Counted from the first letter of the stretch, positions 1-8,636 are shown. The stretch: 64,000 bases of DNA from Lentzea terrae (GCF_003265345.1 NZ_QFWW01000023.1:248001-312000), one strand, 5' to 3'. The notes: a model not told the origin generated them from the sequence alone. Translations and numbers: made by a program.

Positions 1-1677
1 GCGTGCCGCGCCCACGACCTGGGATACGACCTGCTGCGCTACGCCGACCACAAGGGCCAGCCGCTCGGGCAGTACGCGCGCAAGGCGCTGGACGACCGGC
101 TGGCGACCGACCTGCACACGCAGTGCCGGCTGAACCCCCGCGGCGCGGAAGAGACGTGTCACGCGGTGGCCGAGACCTACGCGCTGGGCCTCAAGTTCAA
201 CTCCTGGCGGCAGCGCTGGGGTGCGCCCGGCCACGAACCCGTGGTGGCGTGGGCGTTCGGCAGCGCGATGGTGGTGTTCCTGCTGCTGGCGCGCCTACAT
301 GGTCGTCGCCGCGAGGAAGTGCCCCCAGCGACCGCTCCTGTTCAGCAGGACCGGTACGCGACCTTCCTGCGGCTGTTCAGCCTCGCACTGCTCGTGCTCG
401 GCGAGACCGTCGCGACGCTGGCTCATTTACGCGGTGCCGGCACGCCGTGGCTGTGGGCGTTGCAGGCGGTGCCGTTGTTCTTCTTCGCGGGCGGGCACGC
501 GAACCTGCGCTCGTGGCAGGCGCACGAGGGCGGCTTCGGCTGCTGGGTGTCCAGCCGGACGTCGTGGCTGCTGCGGCCGGTGCTCGCGTTCGTGTTGCTG
601 TGGGTGGTGTTGTTCGCGGCGTTGAACCTGCTGGACGTACGGGTCGACGCGTACAGCCGGCTGATCACGCACCCGTTGTGGTTCCTCGGGGTCTACCTGC
701 TGGCGGTGGCCGCGACGCCCGCCGCCGCGTGGCTGCACCAGCACTTCCGCCGCACCGCGCCGTTCGTGCTGATGCTGGTGACGCTGGGCGTCGAGGTCGC
801 ACGGACGTCCACCGACTGGAAGACCGGCGGGTACGTGAACCTGATCGTCGGTGCCCTGCTGATGCAGCAGATCGGGTTCTTCTACGCCGACGGCACGTTG
901 CAGAAGATCTCCCGGCGGGTGCTGGCCGCGCTGGGCGCGATCACGTTGCCGGCGCTGGTGTTCTTCAGCGACTACCCGCGCTCGATGATGGTGCTCGGGG
1001 TGGCGCAGGTGTGCCTGGCGCTGCTGGCTCGCGGCCGCGTCACGACGTGGCTGGAGGGTCGCTCCTGGCACGTCGTGAACTTCGCGCGCCGGGCACCGAT
1101 GACGGTCTACCTGGCCTATCTGGCCGGCGTCGGCGCGGTGGTCGGGCTGCTCGGCCTGTCGCAGGCGCCTATTTGGCTGGTGTTCCTGCTGGTGCCGCTC
1201 GTCCTGCTGTTTCACCGGTTCGAGGCGCGGCTGGTCATGTTCCCGCGCCTGTCGCACGAGTCGCACCGCACCCGACTCGCGACCGCGATGGGCGTGTCGT
1301 TCGGGACGCTCGGCGTGCTCGGGTTCGTGGTGAGCGGGTTCCTCGGCGACGGGACGCTGGTGCTGCTGCCCGTCGACCCGCTGCAGAACCTCATCCACCT
1401 CCTGCTCGGCTGGTACCTGATCCACACCGCCCGCACCGGCAGCTGCGACACCCGCCTGCCGTGGCTGCTCACGGCGCTGGCGTGCGTTCCGCCGATGCTG
1501 GCGCTGGATCCGACTCCTCCGGTGGTGGTGCTGCACGCCGCGGCGATCGGGCTTGCACTGCTCGGAGCCATCCCCAGGTCACGGCCGCGCACACCGGCAG
1601 CCACAGCAGTCGTTGCCACACCCAGCCCGGATGCTCTGGTTGCTGCTGCAGCCCCGGCAGCGGGCCCCACGCACTGA
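1..1677 (+). CDS. Phospholipase A2-like domain fused to membrane acyltransferase-3-like domain (5' partial)
   Basis: The frame is open from base 1, so the N-terminus lies outside the window; 558 codons remain. The first ~60 visible residues carry the prokaryotic phospholipase A2 signature: ACRAHDLGYDLLRYA with the His-Asp pair, followed by LDDRLATDLHTQC and a further Cys at ETCHAVAETY, as in secreted Streptomyces PLA2. From about residue 80 to 530 there are some ten hydrophobic segments with the polytopic layout of acyltransferase-3 proteins (PLFFFAGGHANLRS, LITHPLWFLGVYLL, RAPMTVYLAYL). The same HPLWFLGVYL-type motif occurs in the minus-strand neighbour. I infer a membrane-anchored lipid-modifying enzyme. 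The last ~35 residues are low-complexity Ala/Pro and overlap the 3' end of the convergent gene. The domain calls are firm; the joint function is unknown. Confidence 0.75.
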   Translation, partial: ACRAHDLGYDLLRYADHKGQPLGQYARKALDDRLATDLHTQCRLNPRGAEETCHAVAETYALGLKFNSWRQRWGAPGHEPVVAWAFGSAMVVFLLLARLHGRRREEVPPATAPVQQDRYATFLRLFSLALLVLGETVATLAHLRGAGTPWLWALQAVPLFFFAGGHANLRSWQAHEGGFGCWVSSRTSWLLRPVLAFVLLWVVLFAALNLLDVRVDAYSRLITHPLWFLGVYLLAVAATPAAAWLHQHFRRTAPFVLMLVTLGVEVARTSTDWKTGGYVNLIVGALLMQQIGFFYADGTLQKISRRVLAALGAITLPALVFFSDYPRSMMVLGVAQVCLALLARGRVTTWLEGRSWHVVNFARRAPMTVYLAYLAGVGAVVGLLGLSQAPIWLVFLLVPLVLLFHRFEARLVMFPRLSHESHRTRLATAMGVSFGTLGVLGFVVSGFLGDGTLVLLPVDPLQNLIHLLLGWYLIHTARTGSCDTRLPWLLTALACVPPMLALDPTPPVVVLHAAAIGLALLGAIPRSRPRTPAATAVVATPSPDALVAAAAPAAGPTH

Positions 1678-2491
1678 GTGCCAGCGTCACGGTGATCAGC
1701 GCGCTCTGGTGCGTCAGGAAGATCCCCAGCGCGCGTTTGTTCAGCCACCGCACGGGTTTCGCGGTACCGAGCCGGGTGAGCCACGGCGCGATCGTGAGCA
1801 CCAGGCCGATCTGGGCGAACGCCAGAGCGAGCGTGGCGTAGTTCGGCGGGTTCAGGTTCGAGACGGCCGCGCCGGGGATGCCGACCGCCGACGTCGGGTA
1901 ACCGCCGAAACTCGTCAGCAGTGCGTATCCGATGACGCCGATGGCGAGCAGCGGCGGTCCGGGAATCTTCCTGCGGGCCAACGAGTAGCCGAGCTGCCAG
2001 GCCGCCCACCACACCGCGTACGGGACCACCAGCACCAGCAGGACCGGGACGAGCACACCCCACGAGTACTCGTCCAGCTTGCGCACCAACGGTTTCAGCG
2101 CGAGCAGGACCAGGTAGACGCCCAGGAACCACAGCGGGGTCGTGACCAGGTAGCCGATGTTGTAGGCGGTGGCCTGGTCGACGCCGCGCATCGACAGTCC
2201 GAAGAGGACAGCTGTCCAGGCGCCGAGCATCAGCAGCGTTGGTACGGCCAGCTGCTTGAGCCTGGTGAGGAACGAGGTCTTCGAATGGGCCGCCGCGTAG
2301 CCGCCGACGAAGAAGAACAGGCCGAGTGTTTGCAGCACCCAACTGATCGGCGTCAGCTCGGGTAAGTGCTTGAGCGGGCTGTCTATGTACATACCGGTGG
2401 GCGTATCCACCAGTGCGGTCACGAGCCAATGCCCGAGCACGACGGTGACGACCGCGATCGCCCGAACCGAGTCGATAAAAGGATTCCTCAC
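1469..2491 (-). CDS. Acyltransferase-3 family membrane protein
   Basis: A 340-residue polytopic protein beginning MRNPFIDSVRAIAVVTVVLGHW, the classic first helix of the acyltransferase-3 family (R-x-x-A and G-H motifs), which O-acylates extracytoplasmic sugars or lipids. Hydrophobic segments follow at LGLFFFVGGYAAAH, TPLWFLGVYLVLLAL and others. The C-terminal ~25 residues are charged Pro/Ala-rich sequence lying antisense to the tail of the upstream fusion gene, a 209-bp convergent overlap. The GTG start overlaps the stop of the following alpha/beta hydrolase gene by 4 bp, so the two are probably translationally coupled. The substrate cannot be told from sequence. Confidence 0.82.
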   Translation of the reverse strand: MRNPFIDSVRAIAVVTVVLGHWLVTALVDTPTGMYIDSPLKHLPELTPISWVLQTLGLFFFVGGYAAAHSKTSFLTRLKQLAVPTLLMLGAWTAVLFGLSMRGVDQATAYNIGYLVTTPLWFLGVYLVLLALKPLVRKLDEYSWGVLVPVLLVLVVPYAVWWAAWQLGYSLARRKIPGPPLLAIGVIGYALLTSFGGYPTSAVGIPGAAVSNLNPPNYATLALAFAQIGLVLTIAPWLTRLGTAKPVRWLNKRALGIFLTHQSALITVTLALSAWGPLPGLQQQPEHPGWVWQRLLWLPVCAAVTWGWLRAVQARSPRRAAPPPEESDPAPASAERTPAP

Positions 2492-3195
2492 AGCGATTTC
2501 TCCCCAGATGCAATCCGAACCAGAGCAGCGAGCGTCTCGCTACCCGGTTCGTAGTAGGTGTCGTGCTTCCCGCCCTCGAACCGCAACACCGTGGCCCCAA
2601 AGCCATCGCTCGTCGGATCCGTGCCGTGCCCGAGGTCGAACAGCCGCACGTTCGGCACGAACCGCATCCAGTCCCCGCTGGACCGGATCGCCCAGACCTT
2701 GGCCCGCGTCCCCAGCTCCGACACGGAACCCGTCCGCACACCAGGACTGCCGGTGAACACGATGTCGTCCACGTTCAACTCGTGCGCCGCGAGCGCCACC
2801 ACCACCGAGCCATAACTGTGCCCGAAAACGTGGATCCGTGCGTTGGTGTGCAGTGCGCGCACGAACTCCACAAGCGCAGAAGCTCCTTGGCGCGCAAGGC
2901 CTCCGGTGGCCGCGTCCACCCCGAGCCCCTGCGGCGTCCGATATCCGAGCCACGCGATCACCGCGAGGTCGTCGCGGTGCGCCTGCTCGTACAGGTTGGT
3001 CGCCATCTTCCCGACGGTCCGGTCGAACCGGTCGACGTCCACGTCGGAACCCGGCACGACCACCACGACGTCGCGTGCGGTGGCGAGGTCACCGACGATC
3101 GCGACCCGGCGGGCGACGTCGCCGCGCCACTCGGCGATCGACGGCGCGACCGCCGGAACAGCGATCAGCAGGAGGAACAGGACGGCTCGGCGCAT
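2488..3195 (-). CDS. Alpha/beta hydrolase (DUF1023-like), exported
   Basis: A 235-residue protein with an N-terminal hydrophobic signal (MRRAVLFLLLIAVPAVAPSI) and an alpha/beta-hydrolase core. It has a VVVVPGSDVDVDRFDRTV strand-loop, the nucleophile elbow GHSYGS (Ser near residue 134), and a late His in GGKHDTYY that can serve as the catalytic histidine. The layout (elbow followed by VFTGSPGV) resembles the actinobacterial DUF1023 hydrolases. It is first in a two-gene unit with the acyltransferase-3 gene (4-bp overlap), suggesting action on the same extracellular lipid or glycan. The substrate is unknown. Confidence 0.78.
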   Translation of the reverse strand: MRRAVLFLLLIAVPAVAPSIAEWRGDVARRVAIVGDLATARDVVVVVPGSDVDVDRFDRTVGKMATNLYEQAHRDDLAVIAWLGYRTPQGLGVDAATGGLARQGASALVEFVRALHTNARIHVFGHSYGSVVVALAAHELNVDDIVFTGSPGVRTGSVSELGTRAKVWAIRSSGDWMRFVPNVRLFDLGHGTDPTSDGFGATVLRFEGGKHDTYYEPGSETLAALVRIASGEKSL

Positions 3196-3257
3196 GAACC
3201 GAAGCTAGGAAGACGACGGACGCCGATTCGTCCCTCTGACGTGCTGTTTTACCGCCG

Positions 3258-3911
3258 CTACCCCGGTACTACGAGCCCGCTCTCGTAGGCCGCGATCACG
3301 GCCTGGGCGCGGTCGCGGAGGCCGAGTTTGGTGAGCACGCGGCTCACGTGCGTCTTGACCGTCTGCTCGGCCAGCACCAGGTGCGCGGCGATCTCGGTGT
3401 TCGACAGGCCCTGCGCGATCAGCACGAGGATCTCGGTCTCGCGTTCGGTGAGGACGGTCAGCTGCGCGGGCCGGACGCGTTCGGTGCGCCGGGACTTCAC
3501 GAAGTCCTCGATCAGGCGCTTGGTGATCGACGGCGCCAGCAGCGCGTCGCCTGCGGCCACCACGCGGACGGCGTTGAGCAGCTCGCGGGCAGGCGCGTGC
3601 TTGAGCAGGAACCCGCTCGCACCGGCCTGCAACGCCTCGTAGACGTAGTCGTCGAGGTCGAACGTGGTCAGCACGAGCACCTTCGTGGACACCGACCCGT
3701 CGAGCAACAGGCGCGTCGCGGTGAGTCCGTCCATTTCGGGCATGCGCACGTCCATCAGCACGACGTCCGGTTTGACGTTGCGCGCCAGTGCGACGCCCTC
3801 CAGGCCGTTGCCCGCTGCCCCGACGACCTCGATGTCCTCCTGGGCGTTGAGCAGCGCGGAGAACCCCTCGCGCACCATCTCCTGGTCGTCCACCACGACC
3901 ACCCTGATCAC
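3258..3911 (-). CDS. NarL/FixJ-family response regulator
   Basis: 217 residues. The receiver domain (1-120) has the acidic pair in VVVDDQEMVRE, the phospho-acceptor Asp in PDVVLMDVRMPEMDG, the switch Thr in VLVLTTF and the Lys in LLKHAPARE. The C-terminal LuxR-type helix-turn-helix (about 150-210) reads LTERETEILVLIAQGLSNTEIA and VKTHVSRVLTKLGLRDRAQ. It overlaps the histidine kinase stop by 4 bp, so kinase and regulator form one coupled operon with the kinase first. The target genes are unknown; the flanking alpha/beta hydrolase/acyltransferase pair on the same strand is a candidate. Confidence 0.93.
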   Translation of the reverse strand: MIRVVVVDDQEMVREGFSALLNAQEDIEVVGAAGNGLEGVALARNVKPDVVLMDVRMPEMDGLTATRLLLDGSVSTKVLVLTTFDLDDYVYEALQAGASGFLLKHAPARELLNAVRVVAAGDALLAPSITKRLIEDFVKSRRTERVRPAQLTVLTERETEILVLIAQGLSNTEIAAHLVLAEQTVKTHVSRVLTKLGLRDRAQAVIAAYESGLVVPG

Positions 3912-5041
3912 TTGTCCCCCAACGGAATCCTTGCCCGCACCATGAACCCGCCGCTCTCGGTCGACTTCACGGTCAGCGTGCCGCCGTGCACCGCGACCCG
4001 TTCGCGCATGCCCACCAGGCCCTGCCCACTGCCGCCGCCCATGGACGGTCCCCCGGCGGTGTTGATCACCAGCACGTCCAGCTGGCCCTCGTTCTTGTGC
4101 ACGTGGACGGACGCCTTCGAGCCGGGCGCGTGCCTGGTGGCATTCGTGAGCGCCTCCTGCACGATCCGGTACGCGGTGAGCCCGACCGCCTCCGGCACGT
4201 CGTCCACGTCGACCTCGGCCTCGTCACCAGGCCTCGCCAGTTCGGGGATGCGGCTGATGCCCGGCTGCGGTTCCCGTTCCGGCTCCTGGCCGTTGGTCCG
4301 CAGCACGCCGAGCAGTCGTTGCATGTCGGTGATGGCTTCGCGTGCGGCCGTGCCGAGTTCCGCGAACTCCTGTTCGGCTTCCTCGTTCAGTCCCTTGAGG
4401 CGATAAGGCGCGGTCTCGCACCTGACCACGATCATCGACATGTGGTGCGCCACGACGTCGTGCATCTCGCGCGCGATGCGGGCACGTTCCTCGAGAGCGG
4501 CCTTGGCGGCCCGTTCCTCCTCGAGTTCCTGTTCCGCCCGGCCGCGCGCACCGAACATGTACACGGCACCTGCGATGACCGGTATGTAGAACCCGATGGT
4601 GTGGTTCTGGTACTCGGAGAGCTGGTGCAGCAGAACGCTGATCGCGGTGACGGTGATGACGATGCCGCGCGAGTAGAAGGCGGCGACCGCGACCAGCAGC
4701 GGCGCCGCCGTCCAGTACTGGAACGGTGCGACACCGGTCCAGTCGACGAGCCCGCTGACGAAGTAGAACCCTGCGGCGGCGAGTCGCCACGCGTACAACG
4801 GCGACCAGATCAGCAGCACGTACGGACCGAGGGTGGCGAAGAAGATGAGCACCCACCAGCCGTCACCCTGCACCGTCGCACCTGGGCTGTCGACGTACTG
4901 GACGCTGCCGATGATCGCCCAGATGAACGCATAGATGATCAACGCGGCGAACGCGGGGACGCGGAACCTGTCGAGCGTCCTTGCGAGCACTCGGGTGCGA
5001 TCGGGACCGAACACCGTTCGGTACAGCGTGCGAAACACCAC
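3908..5041 (-). CDS. Two-component sensor histidine kinase (HisKA_3 type)
   Basis: 377 residues. The N-terminal half has about five membrane segments (for example FAALIIYAFIWAIIGSV, WWVLIFFATLGPYVLLIW, VIAGAVYMFG). A coiled linker rich in Glu/Ala (RAEQELEEERAAKAALEERA) leads to the HisKA_3 dimerisation box with the phospho-His in IAREMHDVVAHHMSM. The C-terminal ATPase has ALTNATRHAPGS (N box) and GGGSGQGLVGMRERV (G box). It starts at GTG and is the first gene of the pair with the response regulator. No extracytoplasmic sensor domain is visible, so the signal may be membrane-related, as in DesK/LiaS-type kinases; that is inference. Confidence 0.92.
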   Translation of the reverse strand: MVFRTLYRTVFGPDRTRVLARTLDRFRVPAFAALIIYAFIWAIIGSVQYVDSPGATVQGDGWWVLIFFATLGPYVLLIWSPLYAWRLAAAGFYFVSGLVDWTGVAPFQYWTAAPLLVAVAAFYSRGIVITVTAISVLLHQLSEYQNHTIGFYIPVIAGAVYMFGARGRAEQELEEERAAKAALEERARIAREMHDVVAHHMSMIVVRCETAPYRLKGLNEEAEQEFAELGTAAREAITDMQRLLGVLRTNGQEPEREPQPGISRIPELARPGDEAEVDVDDVPEAVGLTAYRIVQEALTNATRHAPGSKASVHVHKNEGQLDVLVINTAGGPSMGGGSGQGLVGMRERVAVHGGTLTVKSTESGGFMVRARIPLGDK

Positions 5042-5158
5042 CCGATGCTAGGTGGATTCGCTGATTCCCACATTGACCTGCGGAGTGACATACCCCGGTA
5101 GCACTCTGATCAAGATGGGGCATTGCGAACGCGTCACACCGCGCGGTAGGCAGTACCT

Positions 5159-5665
5159 GTGAGACCACCACAGGATCCAGATCGCTGGGCACGGCTGACC
5201 GCCGTGGCCGGTGAGGCGCTGGCTGCGGCCAGGGCCGGTGAGGACGCTGTGGCGGTGGACCTCGTGACCGGCTACCTCAGCGGGTCGCCAGAGGGCAACG
5301 AGGAGATCCGTGAGCTGGTGCTGCTGCTGTTCGCCGAGTGCAGCAGCATGGTCGGCGCGCTCGGCTCCGGCGGCGCCACGCCGGTGAAGATGCAGGTCTT
5401 CGACGAGGAGGGCCGCGAGGTCCAGATCGACGACGCGGACCCGCCCGTGCGCACCGCGATCCGCGCCCTGCTCGCCGAGGTGCACGGCGACCAGGAGGCG
5501 GCCTCGGAGCAGATCGAGATCGCCCTGGCCAACGGGGCCCCGCAGGAGCTCGCGACCGTGGTCCTGCAAGCCCTGCGGTGGACCCTCAAGCTGGCGATCG
5601 AGTGCGAGACGCGCGACCTGCCCATCGCGCCGTGGATCACCGCGTCACTGGACGACCAACCCTGA
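5159..5665 (+). CDS. Unknown protein, actinomycete-type, cytoplasmic
   Basis: 168 residues from a GTG start. It is acidic and helical, with no signal peptide, membrane segment or recognisable catalytic motif. The middle (QVFDEEGREVQIDDADPPVRTAIRALLAEVHGD) is a short hydrophilic strand-turn followed by helices, and the C-terminus ends TLKLAIECETRDLPIAPWI. It is divergent from the sensor kinase operon (117 bp gap). Its 3' end overlaps the convergent esterase-like gene by 29 bp. Codon and GC use match the neighbours, so I consider it real, but I assign no function. Confidence 0.6.
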   Translation: MRPPQDPDRWARLTAVAGEALAAARAGEDAVAVDLVTGYLSGSPEGNEEIRELVLLLFAECSSMVGALGSGGATPVKMQVFDEEGREVQIDDADPPVRTAIRALLAEVHGDQEAASEQIEIALANGAPQELATVVLQALRWTLKLAIECETRDLPIAPWITASLDDQP

Positions 5666-6752
5666 CGTGCAACAGGGCGTCCACGCCGTCCAGCAGGTGC
5701 TGGTCGAGCGGGAAGTAGCCCATCCTGAGCTCCGTGTCGGCGCGGGTCCTGCCCTGCGGCTTGTCCTTCGTCATGCCCCAGGTGGTGAATCGGCTCTGCA
5801 ACTGCCCTTCGAGGGTGTCTTTGTCCGGTTCACCCAGCCCGAAGCTGTCGTTGCGGCCGAGCGTGCCCGCGATGACCGTGTACTGGTCGCCCAGGACCGG
5901 CGCCACGAGCGCGCCCGCGGAGAACCACTCGACCCGTTCCCCGGCCATCTCCATCGAACTGCTGGTGCGCTGCAGGTGAGCGTTGTGGGCGAACACGAAC
6001 GTCGGCCCCCTGCCCGCCTCGGCCCTCCTGATCTCCAGCAGGTTCCGCGCCATCACCCCGTCCCGCATCTGACAAAGGCGGTTCAGCCGCACCCCCAACG
6101 GGTTCGGCTCGGCGCACTCCCGGTGGTACCGCAGCAGGCTCAACCCGGCGACCAGGTGCGTTTCCGCGCGCTCCCAGGCCTCGTCGACCTTCTTGTGCCG
6201 ATGCAGCTGCTTGAGCAGCTCCGTACCGATCTCGCGCAGCCTGACGGCCTCTTCGGACCTGCCGGGTGACTTGGTCAGGTCCAGCACCGCCTCGTCCCGG
6301 CTCCACTTCTCGTCGTCCGTGCTCAGGTCCACCTCCACACCGAGGTAGTCACGAGCGTGCTCGAGGTAGGGACGAGGGCTGGGCGCGCTGGCCGTCTCGG
6401 TCTGGAAGTCGAACCCGTAGAAGCTCAACCGGTCTTGCTCCGCTTTGTCCGCGTTGTACTCCCGCATCCACGCGACCAGTTCGCGGTTGGCCGGCCAGTT
6501 CTCCCCGAACGTGTGGGAGAACCCTTCCTTCATGACCGCGTCGAGGTCGCCCGCCCCACCGTGCACGTAGTCGTTGACGAGCATCCCCCGGATCCGGCAG
6601 CTCTCCAGTGCGATCGACCGGAAACCGCAAGCCGCCAGCTGCTCGAACAGCTCGTTGCGCACCCACGTGTGCGCGTGCTCCAGATGCGTCGGCTCGCCGA
6701 ACGCCAGCAACTCGGTGAAGGGGCTGATGAACTCACGAATGTCCTGGCTCAT
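5637..6752 (-). CDS. Erythromycin esterase-like protein
   Basis: 371 residues from the ATG at 6752. The family signature is clear: LLAFGEPTHLEHAHTW near the start (Glu and His of the putative active site), FRSIALESCRIRG, WMREYNADKAEQDRLSFYGFDF in the middle and FVFAHNAHLQRTS with the second conserved His. Family members include EreA/EreB macrolide esterases and many uncharacterised succinoglycan-biosynthesis-like hydrolases, so resistance cannot be assumed. A -10-like TACGGT sits 8 nt before the ATG and no Shine-Dalgarno is visible, suggesting a leaderless message. An in-frame ATG at 6770 is upstream of that -10. It is divergent from a MerR-type regulator across a perfect inverted repeat. Confidence 0.82.
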   Translation of the reverse strand: MSQDIREFISPFTELLAFGEPTHLEHAHTWVRNELFEQLAACGFRSIALESCRIRGMLVNDYVHGGAGDLDAVMKEGFSHTFGENWPANRELVAWMREYNADKAEQDRLSFYGFDFQTETASAPSPRPYLEHARDYLGVEVDLSTDDEKWSRDEAVLDLTKSPGRSEEAVRLREIGTELLKQLHRHKKVDEAWERAETHLVAGLSLLRYHRECAEPNPLGVRLNRLCQMRDGVMARNLLEIRRAEAGRGPTFVFAHNAHLQRTSSSMEMAGERVEWFSAGALVAPVLGDQYTVIAGTLGRNDSFGLGEPDKDTLEGQLQSRFTTWGMTKDKPQGRTRADTELRMGYFPLDQHLLDGVDALLHVRVGRPVTR

Positions 6753-6780
6753 GTAGTTGAACCGTAACATTGAAAGCTCT

Positions 6781-6830
6781 GTTGAGACTTTCGCACGGAT
6801 CTAGCCGTTGATTGCGCCTAAAGTCTCAAC
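6781..6830. promoter_or_regulatory. 11-bp perfect inverted repeat between esterase-like gene and MerR regulator
   Basis: GTTGAGACTTT at 6781-6791 is exactly reverse-complemented by AAAGTCTCAAC at 6820-6830, with a 28-nt spacer. The right arm contains TAAAGT (6819-6824), a -10-like hexamer ending 7 nt before the GTG start of the regulator, so binding there would cover the promoter. The left arm lies 28 nt upstream of the start of the divergent esterase-like gene. This is the expected position of an autoregulatory operator shared by a divergent pair. The dyad is seen directly; its role is inferred. Confidence 0.55.
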
Positions 6831-6831
6831 C

Positions 6832-7512
6832 GTGCGTCCCTCCGACCTGGCCCGCGAACACGGCCTCTCCACCCAAGCCGTGCGCAACTACGAGGAGTCC
6901 GGCTTCCTCCCACCCGCCGAGCGCACCCCGTCCGGCTACCGCGTCTACACCCCGGTCCACGCCGCCGCACTACGCACGTTCATCGCCCTGATCCCAGCCT
7001 TCGGCCACGCCCGAGCCGGCCAGATCATGAACCTGATCCACACCGACGCGCTGGACGACGTCCTGCTCACCATCGACCGCGGCCACGAACAACTCCTCCG
7101 CGACCGCGAAACCCTGAACTCAGTCAGCCGAGCCGTAGCCGACCTCACCGACTTCGAGCCCAGCCGCCACCCACGCTCAATCGGCGAACTGGCCCGCCGC
7201 CTGGACCTCAGCCCCGCAACCCTCCGCGCCTGGGAAACCGCAGGCATCCTCGTCCCCACCCGCGAACCAACCGGCCACCGCACCTTCACCGCAGCAGACG
7301 TCCGCGACGCCGAGTTGGCCCACCTCCTGCGCCGAGGCGGCTATCCCTTGGCACGCATAGCTTTGGTGGTTTCGCAGATCCGCACCGCAGGCGGCACCGA
7401 CACGTTGGTCGACGCCCTGACCGACTGGCGCCACCGCCTGACCGCACGAGGCCTGGCCATGCTCGCCGCCTCCGCCCAACTCAACGAGTACCTGACCATC
7501 CGGGACGCTTAG
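6832..7512 (+). CDS. MerR-family regulator with two HTH modules (TioE-like)
   Basis: 226 residues from the GTG at 6832, chosen because it directly follows the inverted repeat and lies 7 nt after a -10-like TAAAGT; a TTG at 6808 lies inside the dyad spacer. There are two MerR-type DNA-binding modules. The first begins RPSDLAREHGLSTQAVRNYEESG with the wing SGYRVYTP; the second, around residue 115, is SIGELARRLDLSPATLRAWETAG with GHRTFTAADV. Double-MerR proteins of this kind occur in actinomycetes as single-chain regulators. There is no C-terminal effector domain of obvious type. It probably regulates the divergent erythromycin-esterase-like gene and itself. Confidence 0.85.
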   Translation: MRPSDLAREHGLSTQAVRNYEESGFLPPAERTPSGYRVYTPVHAAALRTFIALIPAFGHARAGQIMNLIHTDALDDVLLTIDRGHEQLLRDRETLNSVSRAVADLTDFEPSRHPRSIGELARRLDLSPATLRAWETAGILVPTREPTGHRTFTAADVRDAELAHLLRRGGYPLARIALVVSQIRTAGGTDTLVDALTDWRHRLTARGLAMLAASAQLNEYLTIRDA

Positions 7513-7522
7513 GCTGAGCCGC

Positions 7523-8530
7523 ATGCGCACAGCTCTAGTCGGCTACGGTCTGGGCGGGGCAGCCTTCCACGCCCCTTTCATCGCGGCGACCAACGGCCTA
7601 GAACTCTCCGCCGTGGTAACCGCAAACCCGGCCCGCCAAGCCGAGGTGCGCTCCCGCTACCCGGAAACCCTCCTGCTGTCCTCTCTGGACGAGGTCTGGT
7701 CCGGCAACTTCGACCTGGTGGTCATCACCACCCCGAACCGCTTCCACGCAACCCACGCCCGCCAGGTCCTGGAACACGGCCTCAACGTGGTGGTCGACAA
7801 ACCCTTCGCAGGCTCAGCAGCAGAAGCCAGAGCCCTGGCCTCAATCGCCTCGTCCCGCAACCTGATGCTCGTCCCGTTCCACAACCGCCGCTGGGACGGC
7901 GACTTCCTGACCGTCCAAAAGCTCCTCTCCTCGAACTCCCTGGGCGCGGTGCACCGCTTCGAGTCCCGCTTCGAGCGCTACCGCCCAGAAATCAAGTCCT
8001 CCTGGAAAGAATCCGGCGACCCGGCCGACCTGGGCAGCATCCTCTTCGACCTGGGCACCCACCTGGTAGACCAGTCTGTCGCCCTCTTCGGCCGCCCCAA
8101 GTCCGTCCACGCCGAAATCACCACAGTCCGCCCAGGCGCCAAAGCCGACGACGACGTCTTCCTCTCCTTGTCCCACGAAAACGGCGTCCGCTCCCACCTC
8201 TGGATGAGCGCCCTGGCCGCAGACCAGGGCCCGCGCTTCCGAGTCCTGGGCCACGACGCGGCCTACGTGAAGCACGGCATGGACCCGCAGGAAGAACGCC
8301 TCAAGGCAGGCGAGGCCCCAGCGGGACCGGGCTGGGGCGAAGAACCGGAGTCCGCGTGGGGCACCCTAAGCGGCAAACCACACCGCACCGAACCAGGCTC
8401 CTACCAGGATTTCTACGCCTCAGTGGCCGCCGGTGTGGCCCCGGTGTCACCACAGGACGCAGTGACGGGCCTAGAGGTGATCGAGGCAGCCAAACAGTCG
8501 GCCGCAACAGGCGATTCCGTATCGATCTAA
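7523..8530 (+). CDS. Gfo/Idh/MocA-family NAD(P)-dependent oxidoreductase
   Basis: 335 residues. The N-terminal Rossmann fold has VGYGLGGAAFHAPFI (GxGxxG), followed by VITTPNRFHATHARQVLEHGLNVVVDKPFAG. The last segment contains the conserved EKP-equivalent DKP, whose Lys is catalytic in the family. The C-terminal alpha/beta domain includes DLGSILFDLGTHLVDQSVALFG, with the conserved D-x-G-x-H pattern. The start lies 10 bp after the regulator stop, so they could be cotranscribed. The family oxidises sugars, inositols or related polyols; no substrate is evident here and no sugar operon surrounds it. Confidence 0.88.
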   Translation: MRTALVGYGLGGAAFHAPFIAATNGLELSAVVTANPARQAEVRSRYPETLLLSSLDEVWSGNFDLVVITTPNRFHATHARQVLEHGLNVVVDKPFAGSAAEARALASIASSRNLMLVPFHNRRWDGDFLTVQKLLSSNSLGAVHRFESRFERYRPEIKSSWKESGDPADLGSILFDLGTHLVDQSVALFGRPKSVHAEITTVRPGAKADDDVFLSLSHENGVRSHLWMSALAADQGPRFRVLGHDAAYVKHGMDPQEERLKAGEAPAGPGWGEEPESAWGTLSGKPHRTEPGSYQDFYASVAAGVAPVSPQDAVTGLEVIEAAKQSAATGDSVSI

Positions 8531-8636
8531 CGCCCCCGCGAAGGCCAAGCCGAGCGGCGAGGCCGAGGGCGAGCCGACCCGATGGCGCAGCCGAGGCACG
8601 GCGAACCGACGACTCACCCCCAACAGCTGAGACAAC

